Below are positions 33,935 to 43,065 of a DNA stretch of 64,000 nt, one piece after another (the stretch's first letter is position 1; every line of letters starts with the position of its first letter). The position numbers were made by a program, and so were the translations under genes. Where the stretch lies: NCBI RefSeq assembly GCF_042685265.1, contig NZ_JBHUMX010000036.1; one strand, 5' to 3'. Below the pieces are notes generated by a model. The model had not been told where the DNA came from. It worked only from the letters and a program-made list of their open reading frames with translations, and ran no database searches. The DNA comes from Oceanobacillus_B kapialis (GTDB taxonomy: Bacteria; Bacillota; Bacilli; Bacillales; Amphibacillaceae).

Positions 33935-35299
33935 TTATCGAACTAGTGCTGGTTTTTTATTGTCGAACTTCCAACCAGAGATTAGATATTGCATGGCTAT
34001 CGCATCATCTCTTGCTCCCAAGTTGTTTTCTACATATAACTGATTAGCTTTTTTCACTTTATCCATATCAAGTTCAATACCTAAGCCAGGCTTTTTAGGG
34101 ACTTTCACTTTGCCTTCCTTGATCTGGAACGGCTCTTTAGTTAACCCTTGACCATCCTGCCAAATCCAATGTGTATCAATTGCCGTAATGTTACCAGGGG
34201 CAGCTGCAGCCACATGTGTGAACATGGCAAGCGAAATATCGAAATGGTTGTTAGAGTGTGACCCCCAAGTTAATCCCCATTCATGGCACATTTGGGCAAC
34301 ACGAACAGACCCTTGCATTGTCCAGAAATGTGGATCAGCTAATGGAATATCGACAGCATTTAATTGAATGGCATGCCCCATTTGTCGCCAATCTGTAGCT
34401 ATCATATTCGTTGCAGTTGATAATCCGGTAGCTTTACGAAATTCAGCCATTACCTCACGGGCAGAATAGTTCCCCTCAGCACCACATGGGTCTTCGGCAT
34501 ATGTCAAAATATCATGCTTATCCCGGCATAGACGGATAGCATCCTCAAGTAACCAACCTCCGTTTGGATCAAGTGTTATTCTCGCATTCGGGAATCTTTC
34601 TTTAAGCCCGATGATTGCTTCCATTTCTTCTTCGCCTCGAAGTACGCCGCCTTTTAATTTAAAATCTTTAAACCCATATCTTTCATGCGCAGCTTCTGCT
34701 AATCGCACAATTGCTTGAGGAGTTAATGCTTCTTCATGTCGTAATCGAAACCAATCGTCTTCAGCATTCAGATCGCCATCATAAGGTAAATCAGTTTTAT
34801 TACGATCACCTACATAGAAAAGGTAACCTAACATTTCAACTTCATCACGTTGCCTGCCCTCTCCTAATAATGCAGCTACAGGGACATCCAAAAACTTGCC
34901 AACTAAATCAAGTAAGGAACTTTCTAATGCAGTGACAGCATGAATTGTAGTTCTTAAATCAAAAGTCTGGTTCCCTCTTCCGCCTTTATCTCTGTTCCCG
35001 AACTTTACTCTTATCTCATTAAGGATATCTTTATATTCACCAATCTTCCTATTTAAGACTAGATTCCTTATATCCTCAAGTGTTTGTCTAATGGGTTCCC
35101 CACCTGGAACCTCTCCCACGCCAACATGACCAGAACTATCCTTTACTATCACAAGGTTTCGCGTAAAAAAAGCACTATGGGCCCCACTTAAGTTAAGCAA
35201 CATACTATCCTTGCCCGCGACTGGAATTACTTGCATTTCAGTAATGACAGGAGTATGTAATGCAACAGTTTGATTTTCGGACATTATTTGTTGTCCCAT
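33935..35299 (-). CDS. gudD: glucarate dehydratase
   Basis: A 454-residue enolase-superfamily enzyme with the GudD pattern throughout: Lys-x-Lys in DFKLKGG, metal ligands in LDPNGGW, AEDPCG and TATNM, and GSHSNNHFDIS carrying the catalytic His. It dehydrates D-glucarate (and L-idarate) to 5-keto-4-deoxy-D-glucarate, the step before the DapA-like dehydratase of this island. Length is normal for GudD. ATG follows AAGGAGGTAAAACA. It lies between the solute-binding protein gene and the last dehydratase in one transcript; hairpins on both sides may tune its level. Confidence 0.95.
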   Translation of the reverse strand: MGQQIMSENQTVALHTPVITEMQVIPVAGKDSMLLNLSGAHSAFFTRNLVIVKDSSGHVGVGEVPGGEPIRQTLEDIRNLVLNRKIGEYKDILNEIRVKFGNRDKGGRGNQTFDLRTTIHAVTALESSLLDLVGKFLDVPVAALLGEGRQRDEVEMLGYLFYVGDRNKTDLPYDGDLNAEDDWFRLRHEEALTPQAIVRLAEAAHERYGFKDFKLKGGVLRGEEEMEAIIGLKERFPNARITLDPNGGWLLEDAIRLCRDKHDILTYAEDPCGAEGNYSAREVMAEFRKATGLSTATNMIATDWRQMGHAIQLNAVDIPLADPHFWTMQGSVRVAQMCHEWGLTWGSHSNNHFDISLAMFTHVAAAAPGNITAIDTHWIWQDGQGLTKEPFQIKEGKVKVPKKPGLGIELDMDKVKKANQLYVENNLGARDDAIAMQYLISGWKFDNKKPALVR

Positions 35300-35378
35300 T
35301 GTTTTACCTCCTTTTAGAATTCTTATTTATTCCTAATTCTTAAAGATAGGGAATAGCTTATTTATAATGTGTTAAATA

Positions 35379-35404
35379 GGACTGTCATACGAAGATGACA
35401 GTCC
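35379..35404 (-). ncRNA. intercistronic hairpin between tctC-like gene and gudD
   Basis: A perfect 10-bp stem GGACTGTCAT / ATGACAGTCC with a 6-base loop sits just after the solute-binding protein gene. The minus-strand 3' side lacks a T run, so it is likely an mRNA-stabilising or processing hairpin rather than a strong terminator. Such hairpins often raise the dose of binding-protein mRNA. Confidence 0.6.
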
Positions 35405-35418
35405 CACCTCACCTTCTC

Positions 35419-36435
35419 TTATTGCTGACTGCTTTCATGCAAGGCTTTATATTCCTCCGTTAATGTTTCAAAATGTGACTTGAGTTCATCTGGTGTCATG
35501 TAAGCAGGGTTTACAAGATGTGGATCTAGTTCTGCCTTGAAGTCCGGATTATTAGCCACTTTTTCTAAGGCACTTGAAAACTTATCTACAACTTCTTGTG
35601 GTGTGTCTTTTGGAAATGCCCAGAAGAAAAACTTATCAAATGAAATATCTACACCTTCTTCTTTAAATGTTGGAACATCTGGGGATCCCTCTAAACGCTC
35701 ATCTGCCATAATTCCCAACGCTTTAAAGTCTCCAGATTTAATGTATTCCTGTACTAAGCCTAACTGCGTCGGTACAATATCAATTTGTTTTCCGAGTAAG
35801 GCTGTTACTTTTTCTGCTGCTCCACCAACATCCACAATATTAAACTGTGTGCCAGTAGCCTCTTGGAAGGCTAGTAGCTGTAGATGTGTAAAAGCTCCAG
35901 TTTCCGTAGCTATAGAAATTTCTCCAGGGTTCTCTTTAGCAGCTGCAATTAGTGACTCAAGATCATCGTATTCTGAATCAGCGTGTACAATAAAAGCATT
36001 ACCTAAATCTTGAACGGAAGCACCTGCTAATTGATAGTCTTCGTAACTGAATTCTGCTAAATCAAGTAAACTATTGATGATCATAGAGTTATGAAAAGCT
36101 AAGACCGTGTATCCATCAGGATTTGCATCCAGCGCTTCTTTGGCACCGACTGTACCCCCTGCTCCTCCAACATTGGAAACAACTACGTCTGTTCCTAACT
36201 CCTCACTCAAGTACTCAGCTGTTATTCGAGTATTTCTATCGGTATCACCACCAGCCCCTGCAGGTACTACTACTTGAATTGGTTTATCTGGATAATCAGA
36301 AGCGTTAGTATCTGCTTCCGCTTCACTACCTGAACCACTCGTCGATTCACTATTTGAGCCATTACAGGCTGTTATCACCAGCGCAACAAGCAATAAAAAT
36401 CCCATCATTAACAATCTTCTGAAATTAACCTTCAT
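35419..36435 (-). CDS. tctC: tripartite tricarboxylate transporter, solute-binding protein (TctC/Bug)
   Basis: A 338-residue lipoprotein. A basic N-terminus and hydrophobic stretch lead to the lipobox VITAC with Cys24, followed by a Ser/Gly/Glu linker and a Bug/TctC fold (YPDKPIQVVVPAGAGGDTDR, VVSNVGGAGGTVGAKEAL). It captures a carboxylate outside the cell for the TctAB membrane channel. In this island the ligand is very likely glucarate, galactarate or a related sugar diacid. Gene order tctB-tctA-tctC. ATG after GGGGAGGATATTT. Confidence 0.92.
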   Translation of the reverse strand: MKVNFRRLLMMGFLLLVALVITACNGSNSESTSGSGSEAEADTNASDYPDKPIQVVVPAGAGGDTDRNTRITAEYLSEELGTDVVVSNVGGAGGTVGAKEALDANPDGYTVLAFHNSMIINSLLDLAEFSYEDYQLAGASVQDLGNAFIVHADSEYDDLESLIAAAKENPGEISIATETGAFTHLQLLAFQEATGTQFNIVDVGGAAEKVTALLGKQIDIVPTQLGLVQEYIKSGDFKALGIMADERLEGSPDVPTFKEEGVDISFDKFFFWAFPKDTPQEVVDKFSSALEKVANNPDFKAELDPHLVNPAYMTPDELKSHFETLTEEYKALHESSQQ

Positions 36436-36465
36436 AAATATCCTCCCCTTTTATCCCCTTTGAGT

Positions 36466-37986
36466 TTAACTTGCCAAACTGTTTGAATCCGCCTCTTCTT
36501 TTTTCACCTTATGTGTCTTATAGGCACTAAAAGCCATCGACAAGACAGCAATGATTAGAAATGTTGCCGCAATCGGTGATGTTAAGAATGGTATAAAGTC
36601 ACCTCCTGTTAATTGTAATCCCCTTCTAAGATTAACTTCTAAAATTGGACCTAGAATGAAACCTAATATAAGTGGGGTAAGTGGAAATTTTGTTTTAAGC
36701 ATGACGTATCCGATTATCCCAAAGAACAATAGGGCATATGCGTCAAATAGCCGGTTGTTTACACCAAAGGCTCCAACTACACAAAGTGCAATAATGATTG
36801 GGTATAAATAATGCCTTGGTATACTCAATAATCGAACAAATCCCCTCATGCCTAAATATAAAAATAGCAACATAAAAATGTTAGCTATGATTAGTGCTGC
36901 AAAAATTCCATAAACGATCGGCCCGTTCTGCTCAAATAACATTGGCCCTGGCTGCAACCCATGAATAACGAGGCCCCCAAGTAACATGGCAGTAACGGTG
37001 TCCCCTGGTATACCAAGTGATATTAATGGAACAAGCGCTCCTCCAACTGCAGCATTGTTGGCCGATTCTGAAGCAACCACTCCATCATCGATACCTTTCC
37101 CAAATTTTTCAGGATGCTTAGACTGTCTTTTGGCTGTTACGTAGGCAATAATATTTGCGGTACCGCCCCCAATGCCTGGTAAAATACCAATTCCTGTGCC
37201 AATAGCTGAAGAACGAAGGAAGTTCCATGCCTGTTTTATAAACGTGACTGGTGGAAACCCTAATCCTTTGATTTTATAATCATGAATTTTTTCTTCATTC
37301 ACTTTGTTTTTCTTCCGTTCCTCCATTACTTTTAGCATTTCCGAAATTGCAAACAACCCAATTAGCACTGGCAGTAGATTAAAGCCTGCATCTAAAGCTT
37401 GAAACCCGAATGTATATCTAGGAAAGGAATCAATTGGTGCAGCACCTACAAAAGCAAAGGTAATCCCAATTAGCGCACTAATCAGCCCTTTTACCATGGA
37501 ACCCTCAGATAGACTTGAAATTAATGTTAAAGCGAAAACAGTTATGGCGAAGTATTCAAACGGTCCAAAATTCAACGCGAATTTAGCCAATGGTGGGGAT
37601 ACTAATACAAGAATAAGAATACTTAACAATCCACCTAGAAATGAGAACATGATGGATAGACCAAACGCCCTGCCCGCTAACCCATTTTGCGCCATTGGAT
37701 AGCCATCGAACGTTGTCGAGATAGAAGAAGGTGTCCCTGGAAGTTTAAGCAAAATGGCAGGAATCATCCCACCGGAAACCCCTCCTATGTAGAGTCCCAT
37801 TAGTAACGCCATCCCATTACTAGGCCCCATTCCAAACGAGATTGGTAAACAAATGGCAACTGCCATCGTAGCGGTTAGGCCTGGAATAGAACCGAAGATT
37901 AGCCCTAAAATGACTCCCCCTAAAATTATGAGCATGGATTCAAGCCCGAACATAAGTGAAAATCCATCTAAGATCGTTTCAAACAT
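36466..37986 (-). CDS. tctA: tripartite tricarboxylate transporter, large membrane subunit (TctA)
   Basis: A 506-residue membrane protein with 11-12 segments. The TctA signatures GLIFGSIPGLTATMAVAI and GIGPGIGGGTANI-like GILPGIGGGTANIIAY are present, together with ESANNAAVGGALVPLISLGIPG, a conserved transport loop. It forms the Na+/H+-driven channel that accepts substrate from the TctC lipoprotein. ATG follows ATAGGAGGTGTGACGT. It lies 12 bp downstream of tctB. Confidence 0.94.
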   Translation of the reverse strand: MFETILDGFSLMFGLESMLIILGGVILGLIFGSIPGLTATMAVAICLPISFGMGPSNGMALLMGLYIGGVSGGMIPAILLKLPGTPSSISTTFDGYPMAQNGLAGRAFGLSIMFSFLGGLLSILILVLVSPPLAKFALNFGPFEYFAITVFALTLISSLSEGSMVKGLISALIGITFAFVGAAPIDSFPRYTFGFQALDAGFNLLPVLIGLFAISEMLKVMEERKKNKVNEEKIHDYKIKGLGFPPVTFIKQAWNFLRSSAIGTGIGILPGIGGGTANIIAYVTAKRQSKHPEKFGKGIDDGVVASESANNAAVGGALVPLISLGIPGDTVTAMLLGGLVIHGLQPGPMLFEQNGPIVYGIFAALIIANIFMLLFLYLGMRGFVRLLSIPRHYLYPIIIALCVVGAFGVNNRLFDAYALLFFGIIGYVMLKTKFPLTPLILGFILGPILEVNLRRGLQLTGGDFIPFLTSPIAATFLIIAVLSMAFSAYKTHKVKKEEADSNSLAS

Positions 37987-37998
37987 ACGTCACACCTC

Positions 37999-38502
37999 CT
38001 ATCCCAGAATTCCTGCCGGGAGCATAAGAAAGAATACATTTTTGAACACCCAATAAACAGATACAGATACTACTATGGATACAGCCGCAAATTTTATTGG
38101 ACTTCTTTTCTCTAAGTCTGAAATTAAGTACATTTGGATAAATAGATAGCCCGCAGTGGAAAGAAGGAATCCTAACGTTGGGATTAGGATTAGATAAACA
38201 GCTATTAATCCTAGCGATATTAGAACCAACTTATAATCTCGTTTTTCTTCATTATCCTCTTGCTTTGCACCCAGTTCGGTCTTTATTTTCTTCTCTTTCC
38301 TCCACCCTATTAAAGCGCTTACAAACAACACAGCACTAAGAATGAATAATGCAATCGCAACCATTTGCGGCAAAAAGTCCGAACCAATCTTAGAAGCTGT
38401 AATCTGTCTAAATGAAAAGGTGGAGATATATAACACAATAGAAACTACGATCAGAAACAGGGCAGAAAATAGATCAACCAGTTTATTTTCATGCAATTTC
38501 AT
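37999..38502 (-). CDS. tctB: tripartite tricarboxylate transporter, small membrane subunit (TctB)
   Basis: A 167-residue membrane protein with four segments, including LFSALFLIVVSIVLYIST, MVAIALFILSAVLFVSALIG and ILIPTLGFLLSTAGYL, as in TctB. It partners the TctA channel. It opens the transporter part of the transcript after a hairpin at 38530-38552. ATG after AAGGGATGAG. Sequence conservation in TctB is low, so the call leans on position and topology. Confidence 0.86.
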   Translation of the reverse strand: MKLHENKLVDLFSALFLIVVSIVLYISTFSFRQITASKIGSDFLPQMVAIALFILSAVLFVSALIGWRKEKKIKTELGAKQEDNEEKRDYKLVLISLGLIAVYLILIPTLGFLLSTAGYLFIQMYLISDLEKRSPIKFAAVSIVVSVSVYWVFKNVFFLMLPAGILG

Positions 38503-38529
38503 CTCATCCCTTCATAAGAATTGTAAAGG

Positions 38530-38552
38530 AAAGGGGGAAAAGAACCCCCTTT
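38530..38552 (-). ncRNA. intercistronic hairpin before tctB
   Basis: AAAGGGGG (38530-38537) pairs with CCCCCTTT (38545-38552). On the minus strand it stands just after the aldehyde dehydrogenase stop, followed only by TTTCCTTTAC. It may be a partial terminator or a processing signal that sets the ratio of enzyme to transporter. Confidence 0.55.
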
Positions 38553-38557
38553 ATTCT

Positions 38558-40018
38558 TTACTTAATAAACACTGTTTTAATAGAAGTGAAGAACTCAATT
38601 GCTGCTCTGCCCTGCTCCCTTGAGTGAGAACTGGAGCTTTTCATGCCACCGAATGGTGCTTGTAATTCTACTCCGGCTGTCTCAGCATTGACTCTTACCA
38701 GTCCTACTTCAATGTCATCGATAAAGGTTAACATTTTTCTAATATTTTCGGTGAATACTGCTGCACTTAGCCCATATTCTGTGTCATTTGCTAGTTTCAT
38801 AGCTTCTTCAAAAGTATCTACTTTGATGAGCGCCAGCACGGGACCAAAAATTTCTTCTTTTGCTATAGTCATGTCATTATTCACGTTTTCAAAAACAGTT
38901 GGTTCCACAAAGTTCCCATCTTTATATGCAGCATCTGTTAAGCGATTTCCGCCAGTCAGAAGAGTAGCCCCTTCTTCTTTTCCTTTTTCAATATAGGAAA
39001 GAACCGTCTCTAGTTGGGATTCGCTTGCACTAGGTCCCATCCAGTTTCCGTCTTCTAAACCATTACCAATCGTTAACTCCTCAATCTTACTTAATAGCTT
39101 TTCTTTAAACGTGTCATATACTGCACTTTGTACAATGACACGGCTTGTTGCGGTACATTTCTGACCAGTGGAGCTTAACCCACCACTGATTGTTGCTTTC
39201 ACAGCTAAATCCAGATCTGCATCATCTGCTACAATAACTGGGTTCTTTCCACCCATTTCAAGTTGGTATTTTGCACCTCTAGCTAGTGCAACCTGCCCGA
39301 TATGTTTTCCTGTTTTATCCGATCCAGTAAAGGAAATGCCGTTTACATCAGGGTGGTCTGCAAGTCGTTCGCCAACAACTGAGCCTGAGCCTGTTACCAT
39401 ATTGACAACCCCGTCAGGAAGACCAGCTTCTGCAAAGCATTCTATAACTTTAGCCGCAGTAGCCGCTGCTTCTGTCGCAGGTTTAATGACAACAGTATTT
39501 CCATAAATGAGAGCTGGTGCCATTTTCCAAATTGGAATAGCTACAGGGAAGTTCCATGGAGTAATGACACCGACCACGCCTAAAGGAGTTCTGGTGGTAT
39601 ACATAATTCCTTTGCTATCTGTTGAAGGGATCACATCCCCGACCTCTCTCAATCCCTCTCCAGCATAGTAACGGAGAATGGCTACCCCTCTTGCCGTCTC
39701 TCCCTTGGCTTCAGGAAGTGTTTTTCCCATTTCTCTTGTTAGCGTTTCAGCTACATCATCAAGACGACTTTCTAAAATATTGGCCACCTTATATAAATAG
39801 TTTCCTCTATCATTACCAGATAATTTTCTCCAGCTTTCTTTTGCTGCTTTTGCAGATGCCACAGCTTCATTTACATCATCTAGCGTTGACCGTTGAATAA
39901 ACCCAACAACGTCATTTCGATCTGCAGGGTTAAGAACCTCTTTTGTTTCTCCGCTATCAGATGCTTTCCAATTTCCATTAATGAAGTTTAGGTAGGATTT
40001 TTCTTCCGTCTTTAGCAT
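38558..40018 (-). CDS. 2,5-dioxovalerate (alpha-ketoglutarate semialdehyde) dehydrogenase
   Basis: A 486-residue aldehyde dehydrogenase with the catalytic Glu in LEMGGKN and Cys in GQKCTATSR, plus PWNFPVAIPIWK. In Bacillus glucarate operons the corresponding gene (ycbD) oxidises alpha-ketoglutarate semialdehyde to 2-oxoglutarate with NAD(P)+. It follows the keto-deoxyglucarate dehydratase gene, which fits that role. The frame extends to 40042, but AAAGGAAG before the ATG at 40018 supports that start. Confidence 0.9.
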   Translation of the reverse strand: MLKTEEKSYLNFINGNWKASDSGETKEVLNPADRNDVVGFIQRSTLDDVNEAVASAKAAKESWRKLSGNDRGNYLYKVANILESRLDDVAETLTREMGKTLPEAKGETARGVAILRYYAGEGLREVGDVIPSTDSKGIMYTTRTPLGVVGVITPWNFPVAIPIWKMAPALIYGNTVVIKPATEAAATAAKVIECFAEAGLPDGVVNMVTGSGSVVGERLADHPDVNGISFTGSDKTGKHIGQVALARGAKYQLEMGGKNPVIVADDADLDLAVKATISGGLSSTGQKCTATSRVIVQSAVYDTFKEKLLSKIEELTIGNGLEDGNWMGPSASESQLETVLSYIEKGKEEGATLLTGGNRLTDAAYKDGNFVEPTVFENVNNDMTIAKEEIFGPVLALIKVDTFEEAMKLANDTEYGLSAAVFTENIRKMLTFIDDIEVGLVRVNAETAGVELQAPFGGMKSSSSHSREQGRAAIEFFTSIKTVFIK

Positions 40019-40045
40019 CGCTATCTTCCTTTCTATAATCATTTT

Positions 40046-40972
40046 TTAAAGACTTTTAGTTAAATTAGAGGGGTATTTATCCAATGCCTTTTTTAAAATC
40101 TCTTCTAGTTGAACATAATGCTCTCGCTTTACCGGGGTTACTGGTGGTCGTACATTGTTGCTGTTTATTGGCAATCCAACAATCTCCATTCCAGCTTTGA
40201 TTAAAGAAATTGCATAGCCTTTCCCTTGTCTGCGAATCCTGTTAATTGGTAAGATGACATCTTGATAAATTTCATGAACCGTTGTTTGATCACCTTCAAG
40301 TAATGCATCATAAAATTTCCTTGAAATATGAGGAATATAGTTGGAAATAGCAGACGAATAAGAATCAAATCCTAATGGTACATAACCAGGCATCGTCATT
40401 TCCGCCATCGGCATACCGTTCAACCACCCAATTTTATTCCCAATCGTTTGGGTAAATTCAATAAGGTGCTCCATACTTCCATGTCCATCTTTAAAGCCTA
40501 CTATTTGTGGAGTTTCTATTAGTCTTTCAAGTGTATCCAGGTTCATCACGACACTATCTCTTTGGTAAATAATGGCGTTTAAATCGGTAGCTGTAGCAAT
40601 GGTATGTAAGTATTGATAAATACCTTCTTGCTCTCCGTTAATTAAGTACGCCGGCATAATTAAATACCCATCCACACCATGTTTTTCAGAGATTTTAGCC
40701 TTACTAGTTGCATCATAAACATTGCCGCCAACTCCTGTGTAAAGTGGCACTTTCCCATTTACAGTTGATTTTGCGATTTCCACAATAGATTCGTATTCGT
40801 TATTATCCAAGGCGTGATACTCACCAGCCCCACAAGCTACAAAAATTGCTTCTAGTCCTGAATCAAGCAGGAATCGAATGTTTTCAACTAGTGCTAACTC
40901 ATCTACATTCCCCTGGTTATCAAATGGAGTTACCGGGAATCCTAAAATTCCAGTTGGCGCTTTTCTGTTCAT
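40046..40972 (-). CDS. 5-dehydro-4-deoxyglucarate dehydratase
   Basis: A 308-residue DapA-family enzyme. The Schiff-base Lys161 lies in VGFKDGHG and Tyr136 in IIYQRDS; GAGEYHAL replaces the usual G-T-T/G-E loop. The family member YcbC (KDGDH) dehydrates and decarboxylates 5-keto-4-deoxyglucarate to alpha-ketoglutarate semialdehyde plus CO2. Position between GntR1 and the semialdehyde dehydrogenase fits exactly. Length is normal. ATG after AAAGGAGGATTTTT. It feeds 2-oxoglutarate production. Confidence 0.92.
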   Translation of the reverse strand: MNRKAPTGILGFPVTPFDNQGNVDELALVENIRFLLDSGLEAIFVACGAGEYHALDNNEYESIVEIAKSTVNGKVPLYTGVGGNVYDATSKAKISEKHGVDGYLIMPAYLINGEQEGIYQYLHTIATATDLNAIIYQRDSVVMNLDTLERLIETPQIVGFKDGHGSMEHLIEFTQTIGNKIGWLNGMPMAEMTMPGYVPLGFDSYSSAISNYIPHISRKFYDALLEGDQTTVHEIYQDVILPINRIRRQGKGYAISLIKAGMEIVGLPINSNNVRPPVTPVKREHYVQLEEILKKALDKYPSNLTKSL

Positions 40973-40984
40973 AAAAATCCTCCT

Positions 40985-41695
40985 TTAGTTTTTATCCTCT
41001 TCTTTTTCCGTTTTTCCGAGATTTACACGCTTGCGCACATGGTCAAGGTGAATATACATGGCATGATGTGCTGCAAAGGGATCTTTCTTTTTGAGTGCTT
41101 CATAGATTGCCTGATGTTGTTGGATGGTAATATCGATGTTACGGTGTTCTTTCGAAATGGTGTAGTAAACTTTGTAGAAAAAGTCCATTAATGGCTCAAT
41201 TATTCCTGAAGTAACATTGTTCATCACGGAGGATGTAATAATATTGTGAAATTCTTTATCCATCTCATCATAGTTGCCAATATTATTACGCATGTTGTAA
41301 ATAGTGGTCTCAAGTTGCAGGAGTTCTTCTTCTGTTATTTTTTCTGCTGCTAAGGTGACAAAGCCGAGTTCCTGCGCCATCCTTGTTTCAATGATGGTTT
41401 CAATATCATCTGATGATAGCGCTAACATTAAACGGAATGGTCGACTCCCAATTTTCTCTGAAATGTAAGTCCCTTCTCTGGATTTTCGTTTTAGAATGCC
41501 TAATGTTTCTAATGCACTTAACGCTTCTCTAAGTACAGCCCTGCTAACATAAAGCATATCCATCAACTCGTGTTCAGAAGGGAGCTTATCACCTGGCCTG
41601 ATTTTTCCATCAATGAGAAGTTTGATAATTTCATCCATCACAAGGTTTGAAAGCGTATTCTTTTTTATCGATTTTAATTTAATATCTCTCGTCAT
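40985..41695 (-). CDS. GntR/FadR-type regulator of the glucarate module
   Basis: A 236-residue FadR-subfamily GntR regulator. The winged helix (LPSEHELMDMLYVSRAVLREALSALETLGILKRK) is clear and the helical FCD effector domain follows. YcbG has the same role in Bacillus subtilis. It is the first gene of the glucarate operon and has its own operators upstream. ATG at 41695 follows AGGAGAAGGAAAC; the longer frame to 41722 is not used. The inducer is expected to be a sugar diacid or a keto-deoxy intermediate. Confidence 0.92.
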   Translation of the reverse strand: MTRDIKLKSIKKNTLSNLVMDEIIKLLIDGKIRPGDKLPSEHELMDMLYVSRAVLREALSALETLGILKRKSREGTYISEKIGSRPFRLMLALSSDDIETIIETRMAQELGFVTLAAEKITEEELLQLETTIYNMRNNIGNYDEMDKEFHNIITSSVMNNVTSGIIEPLMDFFYKVYYTISKEHRNIDITIQQHQAIYEALKKKDPFAAHHAMYIHLDHVRKRVNLGKTEKEEDKN

Positions 41696-41743
41696 GTTTC
41701 CTTCTCCTATCCTGTTGCTCAACGAGAGTATATAATATTATTT

Positions 41744-41784
41744 ATTTTCTGTCAAATGAAAATTTTATTTGTCTGACAAATAAA
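41744..41784 (-). promoter_or_regulatory. operator pair of the glucarate-module GntR regulator
   Basis: A perfect 10-1-10 palindrome, TTTATTTGTC-T-GACAAATAAA (41764-41784), lies upstream of the GntR1 gene. A second degenerate copy (ATTTTCTGTCAAATGAA, 41744-41760) matches 13 of 17 bases and its centre is 24 bp away. The pair probably controls the operon down to 32662 in an autoregulated way. Confidence 0.75.
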
Positions 41785-41856
41785 TAAACAAACTTACTAG
41801 ATCTTTAGTGTGCATTAAAATGAACGTTTAGATAGTAAAGTTAATAGGCAGCAATA

Positions 41857-43041
41857 TCAACTTTTCTGTGCTTTTGTATCAGCTGTACGATCTTGAAGCT
41901 GGTGTACGGTGACATTCTCCCAACTTAAATCTGGCACTCGGTATTCGGCTAATAGTGATTCATCAAGTTCAATCCCAAGCCCTTTTATATTACGATCAGG
42001 CGCGTGTAGGTAACCATCTTTATAAGTAACTCTGTGTTTGACCACATCCCCCACATATAGTTCTGGTCCAGTAGGATCAGAGGTATGGTTAATATTTGTT
42101 AAAGAACAACCCAGATGCGCCATTGCTGCCGTTCCGATAGATAGCTCTTGTGTGGTGCCTAAAACGATATCCTTACTTGCCACCTCTGCTGCATATGCTG
42201 CTTTTTTTGCAGCGGTAAGCCCACCAATAAAAACGGGGGATATATTAAAAATATCGATCGCATCTTTTTTTATCATTTCCTGTTGTTGTTTAAAACTCCA
42301 CACATGCTCACTAATTGGATAATCGGTTTTTAAACGAAGCTGGTACAGCCCTTCAAAGTCGTTTCTTGGTGCAGGGCTTTCAATCATTTCCAATCCTAAA
42401 TCATGCTTGGTTAATCGCTGAATAGCCCGTGAAGCATCCTTCCAGTTTAGCAGATGACTAAAATCATAGGATTTTATGCGAACCTTGGAGCCAAATTCAT
42501 CTTTTACTCTCGACAAAAATGCCTCATCAGCATCCAAGCTTTTCCCCACATAGAGCCGAAAAACATCAAAGCCCTCTTCTAACTTCTTACGGACAACCTT
42601 TATATTATCCTCCACTTCCTCCATAAACCGATGTCTAAATATTGGGTAACAAACCTTTATCTTCTCTTTCACTCTGCCACCTAGAAAATCAGAAACAGAT
42701 ATATCAAGATACTTTGCACATAAATCATGCAGGGCATTATCAATTCCATTTCGAATAAAGCTACCTTTTTCGTAATAGTACATGGTTTCTGGAAAATTGT
42801 CGGTTAATTTCTGATTTATCTTCATCAGGTCAAACGGATTCTCACCTAAAAGAATGGACAAAAGGCCTCGCTTTAAGTCATGTAGATCTACGGAATATAA
42901 TGGCAGATGGGAGAAATCCGACATTTCGCCAATACCCGATAAGCCTTCATCTGTATGAATCTTAACAATCACATGTTTATTTACAAACCCTGTCTGACGC
43001 GGGACTCCTACTGCATGTAACTCTAAATCTGTTATTTTCAA
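41857..43041 (-). CDS. galactarate dehydratase, Oceanobacillus type (GalrD)
   Basis: A 394-residue enolase-superfamily protein. Counting from the TTG start it has Tyr90 in TMYYYEKG, Arg162 and Tyr164 in FRLYVG, and metal ligands Asp193, Glu221 and His246 (ISEHVWS). These match, at the same numbers, what I recall of the structurally solved O. iheyensis galactarate dehydratase (PDB 2OQY), where a Tyr-Arg pair and Tyr90 do the chemistry and a His is an unusual metal ligand. It should dehydrate galactarate to a 2-keto-3-deoxy diacid. Start at TTG 43041 after AAAGGATG. Last gene of the galactarate module. Confidence 0.88.
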   Translation of the reverse strand: MKITDLELHAVGVPRQTGFVNKHVIVKIHTDEGLSGIGEMSDFSHLPLYSVDLHDLKRGLLSILLGENPFDLMKINQKLTDNFPETMYYYEKGSFIRNGIDNALHDLCAKYLDISVSDFLGGRVKEKIKVCYPIFRHRFMEEVEDNIKVVRKKLEEGFDVFRLYVGKSLDADEAFLSRVKDEFGSKVRIKSYDFSHLLNWKDASRAIQRLTKHDLGLEMIESPAPRNDFEGLYQLRLKTDYPISEHVWSFKQQQEMIKKDAIDIFNISPVFIGGLTAAKKAAYAAEVASKDIVLGTTQELSIGTAAMAHLGCSLTNINHTSDPTGPELYVGDVVKHRVTYKDGYLHAPDRNIKGLGIELDESLLAEYRVPDLSWENVTVHQLQDRTADTKAQKS

Positions 43042-43065
43042 AGTGAATCATCCTTTCCTTCCAAA

